Below are positions 35,740 through 44,273 of a DNA stretch of 64,000 nt, piece by piece. The position numbers were made by a program, and so were the translations under genes. Position 1 is the first letter of the stretch. Each line of letters opens with the position of its first letter. The stretch is from JACVRW01 sp963821275. Lineage in GTDB: Bacteria > Actinomycetota > Thermoleophilia > Solirubrobacterales > Thermoleophilaceae. The DNA lies in assembly GCA_963821275.1 (NCBI GenBank), contig CAWGDF010000001.1, forward strand, positions 1 to 64,000, given 5' to 3'. The notes beneath the pieces were generated by a model. The model was not told the origin of the DNA, ran no database searches, and worked only from the letters and a program-made list of their open reading frames with translations.

Positions 35740-36028
35740 GCGTCCTGCTCGCTGGGGTAGCACAACGGTGACTGTTCCGCTGTGTGCGTTAGCGGTGGCT
35801 GCACGATCTTCTCGATCAGCGGAGCGCGTGCTGGGAGTCTCACTGAGTCCGACCAGGGCGACGTCGGGTCGCTCCGTGGCGGTCCACCGCTGCGACGTCG
35901 GCCACCTCGATCTCGCGGGCGATGACCTCGTACCCGAGCCCGGCCACGATCGGTGCGACCAGGGCCGGCCGGTCTCTCCGCTGGTTGGCGATCAGCACAC
36001 GCAGATGCTTGGTCTCGCGATAGCTCAT
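35740..36028 (-). pseudogene. ANTAR regulator fragment, duplicate of 37569-38177
   Basis: MSYRETKHLRVLIANQRRDR, PALVAPIVAGLGYEVIAREI is nearly the same as the N-terminus of the intact ANTAR protein (MSSRETQHLRVLIANERRDR). After a frameshift the copy continues ATERPDVALVGLSE and, after another, LIEKIV. The RNA-binding ANTAR domain is missing. It is a decayed partial duplicate. Confidence 0.7.
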
Positions 36029-36171
36029 GTGCTTCGCGCGGGAAGGTAGCCGGTGGTAGCCTTCGCCCGCGCTCTGCTCCAGCGACCTGGCGAGCGTCCC
36101 TCCGGCTCCAGCCCGTGGTCGGCGAAACGGTGTCAGTCATCTGCCCCGGAACGTCAACCATGGAGCGGAGC

Positions 36172-36510
36172 ATGTCCAACTCCTCGCAGCATCAGTCAGT
36201 CGGTATCACGACGCAAACCGCGCGCCTGGGCCCGCAGCAGCGAAACGGCAACCTCGCCGCGGCCCCGGAGGAGTCGATCGGCGATCGCGAGTGGGACGAG
36301 CATATAGGCCGTGAGGCACAGCACCAGGAACTCATCGAGGCGACCTTCGATCGTGCGGATGCCCATGCGCGTCTTGGCGATTTCGAGCACGCGGTCGAGT
36401 GGCTCGACCGGGCGGCGACGCTCGGTGGCGATCTACCGCCGACCTACCAAGTGAAGCGCGCACGCTGGGATCGGGCCCCGCTACGCCCGGGACTCGCGGC
36501 TGGTCGATGA
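36172..36510 (+). CDS. hypothetical protein with TPR-like C-terminus (112 aa)
   Basis: A hydrophilic, Gln-rich N-terminus (MSNSSQHQSVGITTQTARLG) is followed by a helical part with a TPR-like pattern, ATFDRADAHARLGDFEHAVE, WLDRAATLGGDLPPTYQVKR. GGAGCGGAGC precedes the ATG. Its stop overlaps the next gene's start (ATGA), tying it to the anti-sigma-like kinase. The family is not recognised. Confidence 0.6.
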   Translation: MSNSSQHQSVGITTQTARLGPQQRNGNLAAAPEESIGDREWDEHIGREAQHQELIEATFDRADAHARLGDFEHAVEWLDRAATLGGDLPPTYQVKRARWDRAPLRPGLAAGR

Positions 36511-36944
36511 CGGGACCGGCATCGGAGGTCTCCTTGAGGGCGGGCGCCACCGACGCGGAGGAGCGCTTTGCCTTCGAGTTGCCTGGGACGCCGGAAGCCG
36601 GCTGGGCAGCCAGGCGGGCACTGCTCGCCCGCAACGGCGCGTTGCCGCGCGCCGTCCGTGACGACGTTCGCCTGTTACTGACGGAGCTGGTGACCAACGC
36701 CGTGCGCCACGCGGACGCAGGGCCCGGCCGGCTGGTGCGCGTCGAGCTGCGCCAGCGGCGGGGTGCGGTCAGGGTGGTGGTCTGCGACGAGGGCCCCGGT
36801 TTCGCCCCGGAAGCCACACGCTCGCGGCCGGACGAGACCGGCGGCTGGGGCCTGGTGCTCGTCGACCGGATCGCCGATCGCTGGGCGGTCACGCGCACGG
36901 CGACCGGCACCTGCGTGTGGTTCGAGATCCGGTACGAGGAGTAA
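36507..36944 (+). CDS. RsbW-like HATPase domain protein (145 aa)
   Basis: A GHKL-type ATPase of the anti-sigma factor/serine kinase group. LLLTELVTNAVRHADAGPGR is the N box (Glu, Asn), VVVCDEGPGFAPEATR the G1 box, and GGWGLVLVDRIADRWAV the G2 box. No other domain is present. Such proteins bind and inhibit sigma factors and phosphorylate STAS antagonists. A STAS gene lies convergently 5 bases away and the SpoIIE proteins of the window could supply the phosphatase arm. A decayed copy of its C-terminus lies at 37440-37570. Confidence 0.88.
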   Translation: MTGPASEVSLRAGATDAEERFAFELPGTPEAGWAARRALLARNGALPRAVRDDVRLLLTELVTNAVRHADAGPGRLVRVELRQRRGAVRVVVCDEGPGFAPEATRSRPDETGGWGLVLVDRIADRWAVTRTATGTCVWFEIRYEE

Positions 36945-36948
36945 CCCG

Positions 36949-37270
36949 TCAGCCGTAGGGCAGCTGCCTGTCGAGCCCGAGCAGGACGAACACCCGCCGC
37001 ACCCGGCGCGACCCGTGCGTGACCGCGAACTCCCAGCCGTCGCGTCGCGCGTCCTCGGCGGCCGCCAGCACCAAACGCACTCCGCTCGCGTCGATGAACG
37101 TCAGCCATCGAGGTCCAGCAACACGCTCTCGTGCCGCTCGCGCAGCACGGCGAGACGCTCCGCGACCGCTCCCGCCGTGGCGATGTCGAGCTCGCCGCGA
37201 AGCCGCACACGTGTCTGTGTGCCGTCGCGAGACACAACAACTTCGAGGGGTGACCGTTGGCCGTGCAGGA
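36949..37270 (-). pseudogene. STAS-domain anti-anti-sigma protein, single frameshift
   Basis: One frame gives LEVVVSRDGTQTRVRLRGEL, DIATAGAVAERLAVLRERHE, SVLLDLDG; the next frame continues LTFIDASGVRLVLAAAEDAR, RDGWEFAVTHGSRRVRRVFV, LLGLDRQLPYG. Together they form a complete STAS domain with the phosphorylatable Ser in DASG. The shift is near 37108. No ATG is obvious at the 5' end, so the start is uncertain. It is convergent with the HATPase gene. Confidence 0.75.
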
Positions 37271-37439
37271 TGCGCTCGTCTCGCCGGGATCAGCGCAATC
37301 GGACGAGGCAGCGACCCGCACAAGTGGCGGTCACGAGCCGAGGCGGCGAGCGAAGGCGCCACCACCGACCCTACGCCCACGCTCAACAAAAGCAAGCGCT
37401 CCTGAGCGAGAGGCCCCGCAAATCGGAAACGTCGCCCCG

Positions 37440-37570
37440 GCCGGAGGCCACGTCGAGGGGCCCTGGTTTCACCACGGAAGCCGGGGACGAGGGGTGCTAC
37501 TCGTCGAACGGATCGTCGATCGCTGCACGCCCACGCCGAGCCGCAGCTGTGTGTCGGTCTGAGATCCGCT
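37440..37570 (+). pseudogene. decayed C-terminal copy of the RsbW-like gene
   Basis: GPWFHHGSRGRGVLLVERIV, DRCTPTPSRSCV lines up with GPGFAPEATRSRPDETGGWG, LVLVDRIADRWAVTRTATG of the gene at 36507. The ATP-binding N box is missing. It lies next to the intact ANTAR gene, mirroring the order of the decayed ANTAR copy next to the intact kinase gene. Confidence 0.55.
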
Positions 37571-38177
37571 AGTCGGCCGGCTCGGGCGCCTGCTTGGGCA
37601 AAAGCGCGTGCCCGTCGACAACCGCGGCGGCGGTGTCAAGGAGCTTGCGATTGGTCGAGCGAGCGTGCCTCCGCAGCAACTCGAAGGCCACCTCCTCGCC
37701 GACGGCGTGGCGCTCCATCAGAATTCCCTTGGCGCGCTCAGTGACCGCGCGGCGCCCGAACGCGCCCTCCAAGTCGTGGTACTCGGTGAAGCGCCGCAGC
37801 ACGATGTCGATCGAGCTCTGCCAGTCCGATAGTTCGTGCTCGCTCTCGCCATCGGCGATGTAGGCGAAGATGCCGCGCCGCGACGCCTCGCGGACGAAGC
37901 CGGGATTCGCCTCATGGATCAGCAGGATCACCGGGCAGTACGCCTCCTTGACGATCCTCTCGATCAGCTTGAGCGCGTGCTGGGAGCTCTCGCCCAGCCC
38001 CACCAGCGCCACGTCCGGCCGCTCCCGTGCGGTGACCGGCCCGACCTCGTCCACGTCGATCTCGCGGGCGATCACCTCGTGTCCAAGGGCAGCCACGATC
38101 GCGGCGACGAGGGCAAGCCGATCGCGCCTCTCGTTGGCGATGAGCACGCGCAGATGTTGTGTCTCGCGGGAGCTCAT
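37569..38177 (-). CDS. ANTAR-domain response regulator (202 aa)
   Basis: A receiver-like N-terminal domain (HLRVLIANERRDRLALVAAI, RERPDVALVGLGESSQHALK, CPVILLIHEANPGFVREA) in which the usual phosphoacceptor strand reads DVALVGL. The C-terminal ANTAR RNA-binding domain follows (GRRAVTERAKGILMERHAVG, EEVAFELLRRHARSTNRKLL). ANTAR proteins act as anti-terminators by binding paired hairpins in nascent RNA. The ATG at 38177 follows AGTAGGAGC. Its decayed duplicate is at 35740-36028. Confidence 0.88.
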   Translation of the reverse strand: MSSRETQHLRVLIANERRDRLALVAAIVAALGHEVIAREIDVDEVGPVTARERPDVALVGLGESSQHALKLIERIVKEAYCPVILLIHEANPGFVREASRRGIFAYIADGESEHELSDWQSSIDIVLRRFTEYHDLEGAFGRRAVTERAKGILMERHAVGEEVAFELLRRHARSTNRKLLDTAAAVVDGHALLPKQAPEPAD

Positions 38178-38363
38178 GATCTCGAAGCTCCTACTGAGGG
38201 GTTTTCCCCAAAGATCCCGTGGTATGAACATACCGCGCTCCGCCCAACTCCCCCGGTGTTTCGGACGTAGTCTTTCGCGTGGACGTCCCGAACACCCGCC
38301 CGGCGCGGCGATCCCCGCTGCGTCGCCGGGTCGCGAGCGGTTGCTCAGACGGGGTTTCGCGCC

Positions 38364-38400
38364 CCCATTGGGACAACGGTTGAACCTTTGCGCCAATGGG
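38364..38400. promoter_or_regulatory. inverted repeat CCCATTGG / CCAATGGG
   Basis: CCCATTGG (38364-38371) and CCAATGGG (38393-38400) are perfect 8-base arms 21 bases apart, in the 304-base gap between the ANTAR gene and the small zinc-ribbon gene. It could be an operator or an RNA hairpin. Nothing else in this gap (38178-38481) is recognised. Confidence 0.35.
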
Positions 38401-38481
38401 TACAGGCTGGGACAAGGTCGGCGACTCCCTCGGCCCTGTGGTCGCCCGGCGAATCAGCGAAGTTGGGGGAGGTCAGCCGGG

Positions 38482-38700
38482 GTGTCGAAACCTGCCGTCG
38501 AGCCGCTCAGCGCACGCCTGTCCTGGGAGCAGGTTCACCGGCTCGAGCTGTTGATGCGCCTCCGCGCCTCGTCGCTCAAGCAACCGGTCGGCTCGCGCCA
38601 CCTGTGCCCCGTCTGCGACAACCCACTGGGGGCGGCGCCGATGCGCCTGGGCGGCATTCTCGTCCACCCGGGCTGTCTATCTGAATCGATAGACAACTAG
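38482..38700 (+). CDS. small protein with Cys pair, zinc-ribbon-like (72 aa)
   Basis: A GTG start gives SKPAVEPLSARLSWEQVHRL, ELLMRLRASSLKQPVGSRHL and CPVCDNPLGAAPMRLGGILV, ending HPGCLSESIDN. CPVC and HPGC could bind one zinc ion. The preceding helix is amphipathic. The family is not recognised; the gene is supported mainly by codon usage and the Cys/His pattern. Confidence 0.5.
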   Translation: MSKPAVEPLSARLSWEQVHRLELLMRLRASSLKQPVGSRHLCPVCDNPLGAAPMRLGGILVHPGCLSESIDN

Positions 38701-38807
38701 GTATAAGTCCTGGGCAGGCTGGTCCGCCCGCGTAAGGAGATCGTGTGCGCCCGACGTCGTGCCTCTACGCAGGGGTGCAACGGCTCCTGCGTGGGAGGAC
38801 TTAGGAC

Positions 38808-39671
38808 CTAGGCAGTCACCGCGCCGCGGACCCGCTGGAAGCCGCCGGTGACCCATTCCACGATGCGGCGGCCGTACTCGTCGGACGCCTGCTCCCATGC
38901 GAAGTGCCCGGCATCCAGCGGGTTTATCTCGCTGTTGGGCAGCAGCTCGGCGAGGTACTCGTTGTTAGACCACGGCACCAGGTCGTCTTCGCGTCCGGCG
39001 ATGATCTGAGCCGGCGTGGTGATCGACGGCAGCAGATCGCGCAGCACCGGGTTCTGCTGGGGGTAGCTGCGGACAAAGCGGGAGGACTCGGCAAAGCGCC
39101 CGAGGTCGTATGCGCTGACGTAGTCCTCATGGACGTCGGGTTCGCTGTCGGAACCTGCCGCGGGCTCGACAGCGAAGCCGATGTTGGTTCGGGCGTCCAG
39201 CTGTCGGACGTCATCGAGGGTCGGGGCCTCGATGATGTCTTTGAGCGCGCCGCCGGCGTCGATGGGAGTTCGCACCGCGCCGCCGCCGATGGTCAAGCTC
39301 GTGACGCGGTCTGGCGCGGTGGCCGCGAGGTACAACGCGGCGGCGGTGCCGACGTCCGGACCGACAACGTGGGGCGCGCCCAGATCCCACTCTTCGATCA
39401 GGCGCGCCAGGTAGGTGCCCATCGCATCCGGTGCGATCAGCTCCGGGCGCCCGTCCGAGTGGCCGAAGCCCGGAAGGTCGATCGCAACCACGCGCGCCAC
39501 TCTGGACACGCGGTCCCAGATCCCCCGGAAGGCCCAGAGGCTCTCCGGCCACGGGCTCAACATCAATACGGTCTCTAGCGACGAGTCCGCTCGGTTGTCA
39601 GCGAACCGAATCCGCACCCCGTCGCAGACTCGGAACAGCGGGGCGATGGGCGAATACGCCTCTGCACTCAT
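38808..39671 (-). CDS. alpha/beta hydrolase with Asp nucleophile (287 aa)
   Basis: The alpha/beta-hydrolase fold is clear: VLMLSPWPESLWAFRGIWDR (oxyanion strand), VVAIDLPGFGHSDGRPELIA, the nucleophile elbow HVVGPDVGTAAALYLAATAP, the acid region IIAGREDDLVPW and the His region PLDAGHFAWEQ. The nucleophile is Asp rather than Ser, as in haloalkane/haloacid dehalogenases and epoxide hydrolases. It is divergent from a TetR gene with two copies of a palindrome between them, so it is probably inducible by its substrate. Confidence 0.85.
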   Translation of the reverse strand: MSAEAYSPIAPLFRVCDGVRIRFADNRADSSLETVLMLSPWPESLWAFRGIWDRVSRVARVVAIDLPGFGHSDGRPELIAPDAMGTYLARLIEEWDLGAPHVVGPDVGTAAALYLAATAPDRVTSLTIGGGAVRTPIDAGGALKDIIEAPTLDDVRQLDARTNIGFAVEPAAGSDSEPDVHEDYVSAYDLGRFAESSRFVRSYPQQNPVLRDLLPSITTPAQIIAGREDDLVPWSNNEYLAELLPNSEINPLDAGHFAWEQASDEYGRRIVEWVTGGFQRVRGAVTA

Positions 39672-39736
39672 TGCTGCCTGTCCTCCTGGCTGGCGCGCTC
39701 CAGGTTGGAGCGCTGAATCGATCCCGTTGAACGAGC

Positions 39737-39802
39737 GGCGATGACGACTGTCATCGCCGAGTGGAGCGGACCGTATCAGAGCGCGATGACGACTGTCATC
39801 GC
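39737..39802. promoter_or_regulatory. duplicated palindromic operator of the TetR gene
   Basis: GGCGATGACGACTGTCATCG (39737-39756, arm completed to 39758) and GCGATGACGACTGTCATCGC (39783-39802) are two nearly identical 20-22 base palindromes with centres about 45 bases apart. They lie between the hydrolase start and the likely GTG start of the TetR gene, the standard place for TetR operators. Confidence 0.75.
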
Positions 39803-39821
39803 CGGTGGGTACGCTGTCGGC

Positions 39822-40454
39822 GTGGACGCTGGGCAAGAGCCTTCGCGAACGCCGGCTAGCAGCGAGCAGCCGTCGGCGCGTGAGCGCATCGTGCGCAGCG
39901 CGGCTGCGCTCGTTCGCGAGCGCGGCGTCCACGGCGTCGGCCTGCGCCAGATCGTCACCCATGCCGACGGGCCCCGCGGGTCCCTCCAGCGTTACTTCCC
40001 GGGCGGGAAAACGCAGCTCATCACCGAGGCCCTGAAGCTGGTCGGCGCCGAAGTGCTCGGCGAAACCGAGTCACGACTCGTCGAGGCCACCACCCTGGCC
40101 GATGCGATCGACGCCATCTTCGCCCCATGGCACCGGGTTCTCGTCGAGAGTCACTTCACGATGGGGTGTCCCATCGCCGCGACCGTCATCGATGCCAGCG
40201 GAGACGACGAGCTACGGCGAGAGGCTCGGGATCTCCTCGATCAGTGGCGTGACGCCGTGCACGCGGTCTTGGTCACCTACGGCGTCCAGGAGTCAACCGC
40301 ACAGGACGATGCCTCCGTACTGCTCGCAGCGCTCGAGGGCGCCCTCATCTTGAGCCGGGCAAACCAAAGCACCGAGCCACTCGACACGGTGCAGCGCTTC
40401 TTCATCACGTCGCTGACGCAATTCGCAGCCAACCCCGCCGCTCGCGTGCGATAG
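39822..40454 (+). CDS. TetR-family regulator, LmrA/YxaF-like (210 aa)
   Basis: ARERIVRSAAALVRERGVHG, VGLRQIVTHADGPRGSLQRY and FPGGKTQLITEALKLVGAEV form the DNA-binding domain, with the 'GpRGsLyhhFPgGK' signature of the LmrA/YxaF subgroup. FTMGCPIAATVIDAS is also typical. The GTG at 39822 is preferred because upstream ATGs (39741, 39786) fall inside the operator palindromes. It probably represses itself and the divergent hydrolase. Confidence 0.85.
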   Translation: MDAGQEPSRTPASSEQPSARERIVRSAAALVRERGVHGVGLRQIVTHADGPRGSLQRYFPGGKTQLITEALKLVGAEVLGETESRLVEATTLADAIDAIFAPWHRVLVESHFTMGCPIAATVIDASGDDELRREARDLLDQWRDAVHAVLVTYGVQESTAQDDASVLLAALEGALILSRANQSTEPLDTVQRFFITSLTQFAANPAARVR

Positions 40455-41042
40455 CCGCGTCCATGGCACGGGCGGCTCGCTACCGCAGCCCAAGCCTTCC
40501 CCCCGGAGGTGGGCGCAGAGACGAGTCGTGCCCCCGCGCAATGCGCCCCAGGCGGCGCCCGTCGCGCCGGACCTGCACGGCCCGATGCATCGCCTCGGCG
40601 ACCGGGGCCACTATCGCCGCGAATCTCGTCGCGCTCCGGAAGAGCACGGGCGTGCGCCGGAGCGCGCTCGACCCTCTCGTCGCTCCTGCATCCGCCTGTT
40701 TGCGCCAGTGCTGCTTCTGCCTCAAGGCGACAGCGATGGTGCTCGACCTCCATCCGATCGGCAGCTCACGCGCGCCCTCATTGTGCCTATGCACGGGACG
40801 CAACGCGTCCGGCCAAGTGGCGTTTCCGTGGGTCGTCGCCAAGCGAGCACCTCGTCGGCACCGCCTTAGGACGCCCGCATTCATGAGAGAGCGGGGCGCG
40901 GAATGCCGTAAGCGGATCCCTATCCGGACGGATCGTCTGCGGTGAAGAACAGGATCCGGCAGGGACGTCACGATCGCCTCGGAACACAGCGCCACGAGAT
41001 CCTTGGGTGGCCCGAAGCCCGCGCTGATCCGACGTCGGGCAC
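40455..41042. other. 588 bases with no supported gene
   Basis: Open frames occur on both strands but none has family resemblance, consistent codon bias or a ribosome-binding site. Composition is like decayed coding DNA. I see no RNA gene or repeat. Confidence 0.45.
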
Positions 41043-41606
41043 TCAGCGCCTGGTCTCGTACCTGGTCAGCACCACGCCGTCGGGAAACGTCCGGGTCTCC
41101 ACCAGGCTCAGGTTCACCCAGTTGTCCAGGGCCGTGAAGAACGGCGTGCCGCCGCCCACCAGGACCGGATGGGTGACGATCGCGTACTCGTCGATCAGCC
41201 CGGCCCGCATGGCCGCCGCGGCGAGTGTGGCACCGCCGATGTCCATGGGGCCGCCGTCGTCGGCCTTGAGCCTGGTGATCTCGGTGACCGCGTCGCCGGT
41301 GACCAGACGGGTGTTCCAGTCGACCGTGCTGGTCGTCGAGGAGAACACCACCTTCGGCATGTCCCGCCAGCGGCTGGCGAACTCGATCGCCGCCGGTGTG
41401 GCGCCCGGCTGCTGGTCGGCGGTCGGCCAGTGGGAGCTCATCGTCTCCCACAGCTTGCGCCCGTACAGCGCCAGGCCTGTCGCCCCCACCCGGTCGGACC
41501 ACCACTGGAACAGTTCGTCGCTCGGCACGCTCCAGCCGAGGTCGTCGCCGGGCGCGGCGATGTAGCCGTCCAGGCTCAGGTTCATGCCGAAGGTCAGTTT
41601 CCGCAT
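41043..41606 (-). CDS. dihydrofolate-reductase-like (RibD C-terminal domain) protein (187 aa)
   Basis: MRKLTFGMNLSLDGYIAAPG is the start of the DHFR-like RibD_C fold. YGRKLWETMSSHWP, PKVVFSSTTSTVDWNTRLV, DIGGATLAAAAMRAGLIDEY and THPVLVGGGTPFF are the NADPH-binding landmarks. These small proteins are stand-alone relatives of the riboflavin reductase domain; their substrates are unknown. The ATG at 41606 follows GGGAGGGCGACGCC. A frameshifted relative is at 47122-47692. Confidence 0.85.
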   Translation of the reverse strand: MRKLTFGMNLSLDGYIAAPGDDLGWSVPSDELFQWWSDRVGATGLALYGRKLWETMSSHWPTADQQPGATPAAIEFASRWRDMPKVVFSSTTSTVDWNTRLVTGDAVTEITRLKADDGGPMDIGGATLAAAAMRAGLIDEYAIVTHPVLVGGGTPFFTALDNWVNLSLVETRTFPDGVVLTRYETRR

Positions 41607-42169
41607 GGCGTCGCCCTCCCGTGAGTCGGTGTTCGGCGTACAGACCAGCACGGCGCGCAACAATCATCGGTCAGGCCCACCGAGGGCCAGTTGACCACGA
41701 CGCCAAGCAGATGCTCCGTACGGAAAGGAACCGGTGCCGGCACACCGTCGCGTGGAGCCCGTCCCGAGAGCACTGGCCGAGGGCGGTGTGCCGTAACACT
41801 GGTTCGGTGATGTGTGCCGGTGAGGGGACGACAACCGGGACCGCGCCACGCCCATGTGCAGGCGTAGGCGAGGGCCTCCCGGCCGGACTCAGGCGCTCCT
41901 GCCCGGGACCGATCGCCCAGCGCCACGCAATCCACCGGACCACCACGTGGTGCATAGGCATGACCAAATGCAGAGCAGGGGCGCCGACGGGACGGAGGCC
42001 TAAGTCAACGCGCTTGCGCAATCGCCTGGAGGGAGCACTCTTGAGCGCCGTCCAGCTGGTGCCCGCTCCGGACGAGGAGGAGGAGGGCAGGTCGAGACTG
42101 CTCCTCGTGGACGAAATCAGGGGTCCGCTCGTGCTGGTCCGATGACCGCGAGACCACGGCGCGTCAAGC
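41607..42169. other. 563 bases with no supported gene
   Basis: Between the DHFR-like gene and repeat copy R2. Frames on both strands are open but unlike any family I recognise. No terminator or RNA structure stands out. Confidence 0.4.
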
Positions 42170-42400
42170 GAGTGGGTCTCCGGGCCCTCCCGCGGCCTTC
42201 CCTCGGCCTCGGTTGCCTTCCCGAAGCCGGAGGCAGGCATGCGTGATTCAGGGGGCGTCGGAGCGGCTTTCGTGGATCACCTGATTCCCCTGCTCAGAGC
42301 GATATCGGCGCGGGTGTCCAGTCGGCGGCCCGATACGTCCTTCCGAGCGACGCACGGGTCGTGCAGGAATACCGCCTCGCGGCCTGAAGTCGGCCCGATC
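42170..42400 (+). repeat. dispersed repeat family, long copy R2
   Basis: CGGCCTTCCCTCGGCCTCGG, GCATGCGTGATTCAGGGGGC, GGCTTTCGTGGATCACCTGA, CTCAGAGCGATATCGGCGCG and CCAGTCGGCGGCCCGATACG match copies R1 and R3. It ends in GGAATACCGCCTCGCGGCCTGAA, the right-end block. The adjoining 270 bases before the DGPF gene show nothing else. Confidence 0.65.
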
Positions 42401-42671
42401 CCAGTTTCGCGCCGGAAGCAACCGCGATCGTCGCTAGTGCTTTTCGTCCATTTCGCAAGTCTGGGAGGCGCCGAGAAGGTCCGGCGAGACGCCCGCATTC
42501 CCGGCGGACCGGGGCTCAGTGGTTCATCGGCGCGACGCGAGCACCTCGACTCGCGGCAGTAGAGCCGAGCCGTCGGTGCTGGCAGGTGGCTGCCGCTGCT
42601 GCGGGGAGGTGTCCCCTCAGGGGCGGGCCGTTCGTCGTAGGGTGTAAAACCACTCTCGCGAGGAGGGAGCC

Positions 42672-43007
42672 ATGAAGTACGCGCTGCTGATCTACAGCTC
42701 GCCGGAACTGCGTGACATTCCGGAAGACCAGCTCAATTCGGTCGTCGGCGAGTACGACGCGATCCTCCACGAACCTGGTGTTCTCGACAGCATGCAGCTG
42801 CAGGGCACGGAGTCGGCGACCACCGTCCGCGTGCAGAACGGCGAGGCGCTCCTGAGCGACGGCCCGTTCGTCGACGCCAAGGAGTACATCGGGGGCTTCT
42901 ACCTGATCGAGGCCGACAACCTCGACGTCGCGACGGCGCTTGCCGCGCGTGTTCCGGCGGCCCGCATGGGCGGCGCCGTTGAGGTGCGTCCGATCGTGGA
43001 GGGGTAG
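42672..43007 (+). CDS. YCII/DGPF-domain protein (111 aa)
   Basis: MKYALLIYSSPELRDIPEDQ is the ferredoxin-like YCII start and LLSDGPFVDAKEYIGGFYLI contains the DGPF motif. Small DGPF proteins are encoded next to ECF42 sigma factors in many actinobacteria, and one of that type follows directly. GAGGAGGGAGCC precedes the ATG. The biochemical role of DGPF proteins is unknown. Confidence 0.88.
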   Translation: MKYALLIYSSPELRDIPEDQLNSVVGEYDAILHEPGVLDSMQLQGTESATTVRVQNGEALLSDGPFVDAKEYIGGFYLIEADNLDVATALAARVPAARMGGAVEVRPIVEG

Positions 43008-43012
43008 GCGCG

Positions 43013-44209
43013 CTGCTCGACGAGGTCTTCCGCGATGAGTGGGGCCGCGTCCTCGCGACGCTCGTCGGCCAGTTCGGCGACTTCGATCTCGCGGAGGAAG
43101 CGACGCAGGAGGCATTCGCGGCTGCGGCGGAGCGCTGGCCACGCGACGGCGTGCCGCCGAACCCTGGCGCATGGCTGACGATCACAGCTCGCAACCGCGC
43201 AATCGACCGCATCCGACGCGCCGCCACGCTCGCCGAGAAGACGAAGCGGCTCGAGCCCCAGGAGACGGTGCAGGCCACGATGGACGGGCCCGAGGTTGAG
43301 GAGACGTCGTTGCCGGACGAGCGGCTCGAGCTGATCTTCATGTGCTGCCATCCAGCGCTCGCGCTCGAGGCGCAGGTGGCGCTGACGCTGCGAGCACTGG
43401 GCGGGCTCTCGACCGAAGAGATCGCCCGTGCCTTCCTCGTCGAGCCCGAGACGATGAAGCGGCGGCTGTCGCGGGCGAAGCGGAAGATCATGGAGGCCGG
43501 GATCCCGTTCAGCGTGCCGCCCGACCGCCTCCGGCCCGGACGGCTGGCCGCGGTGCTCGGCGTCGTCTACCTGATCTTCAACGAGGGATACGGGGGCCGC
43601 GTCGAGCTGGCATCGGAGGCGATTCGTCTCGGCAGCGCCCTCGCCGAGTTGATGCCCGACGAGCCCGAGGTGCAAGGTCTGCTCGCGTTGATGCTGATCT
43701 CGGAGGCGCGCCGAGAAGCCCGCTTCGAGAACGGCGAGCTGGTGCTACTCCCCGACCAGGACCGTTCACGCTGGAACGAGGCGCAGATCGCGCGCGGGCG
43801 CGAGTGGCTCGACCTGGCGCTCGCGCTGCGCGGCCGCGGCTCGTACGTGCTCCAGGCGGCCATCGCGGCGCTTCACTGCGACGATCCATTGGACTGGACC
43901 GAAATCGCCGCTCTGTATGCCGAGCTCGCGCGGCTGACGGGCTCACCGGTCGTTGAGATGAACCGCGCGATCGCGGTCGCCGAGGCGGACGGGCCGGAAG
44001 CAGGGCTCGCGCTCCTCGAGAGGCTCGACCTCGATGGCTACCAATACTTCCACTCGACCCGCGCGGAACTCCTGCGTCGATTGGAACGACTCGACGACGC
44101 TCGAGCCGCATTCGGGCGAGCGCTTGAGCTGACACGAGCCGAGCCTGAGCGCCGGTTTCTACGGGGCCGGATCGAGGAGGTCGGCGGCACCGCCCCCTCC
44201 GCGTCGTAG
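43013..44209 (+). CDS. ECF42-type sigma factor with long C-terminal domain (~398 aa)
   Basis: Sigma region 2 (LLDEVFRDEWGRVLATLVGQ, FDLAEEATQEAFAAAAERWP, GAWLTITARNRAIDRIRRAA) and region 4 (ALTLRALGGLSTEEIARAFL, VEPETMKRRLSRAKRKI) are followed by a ~200-residue helical, TPR-like extension (NEGYGGRVELASEAIRLGSA, RAELLRRLERLDDARAAFGR). This is the ECF42 layout, and the adjacent DGPF gene supports it. No ATG, GTG or TTG exists before region 2: the frame opens at 42983 and the first plausible codon is CTG 43013, after GGAGGGG. A GTG at 43151 would delete region 2. Confidence 0.85.
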   Translation: MLDEVFRDEWGRVLATLVGQFGDFDLAEEATQEAFAAAAERWPRDGVPPNPGAWLTITARNRAIDRIRRAATLAEKTKRLEPQETVQATMDGPEVEETSLPDERLELIFMCCHPALALEAQVALTLRALGGLSTEEIARAFLVEPETMKRRLSRAKRKIMEAGIPFSVPPDRLRPGRLAAVLGVVYLIFNEGYGGRVELASEAIRLGSALAELMPDEPEVQGLLALMLISEARREARFENGELVLLPDQDRSRWNEAQIARGREWLDLALALRGRGSYVLQAAIAALHCDDPLDWTEIAALYAELARLTGSPVVEMNRAIAVAEADGPEAGLALLERLDLDGYQYFHSTRAELLRRLERLDDARAAFGRALELTRAEPERRFLRGRIEEVGGTAPSAS

Positions 44210-44273
44210 AGCTGTCCCCTCGCGCGCCTGCCGTTCGTCGTCTTGTCGGACGGTTGTGACAAAGGAGACACTC

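Noticed and set aside
35580..36179. 199-codon minus-strand frame over the ANTAR fragment
   Set aside because: Only the pieces similar to the ANTAR N-terminus, in a different frame, are meaningful. The long frame itself is non-conserved.
42983..43007. TAG between the DGPF gene and the sigma factor as a readthrough or recoding site
   Set aside because: The sigma factor frame is not the frame of the DGPF stop codon, so no simple readthrough would fuse them. A CTG start or a base error is simpler.
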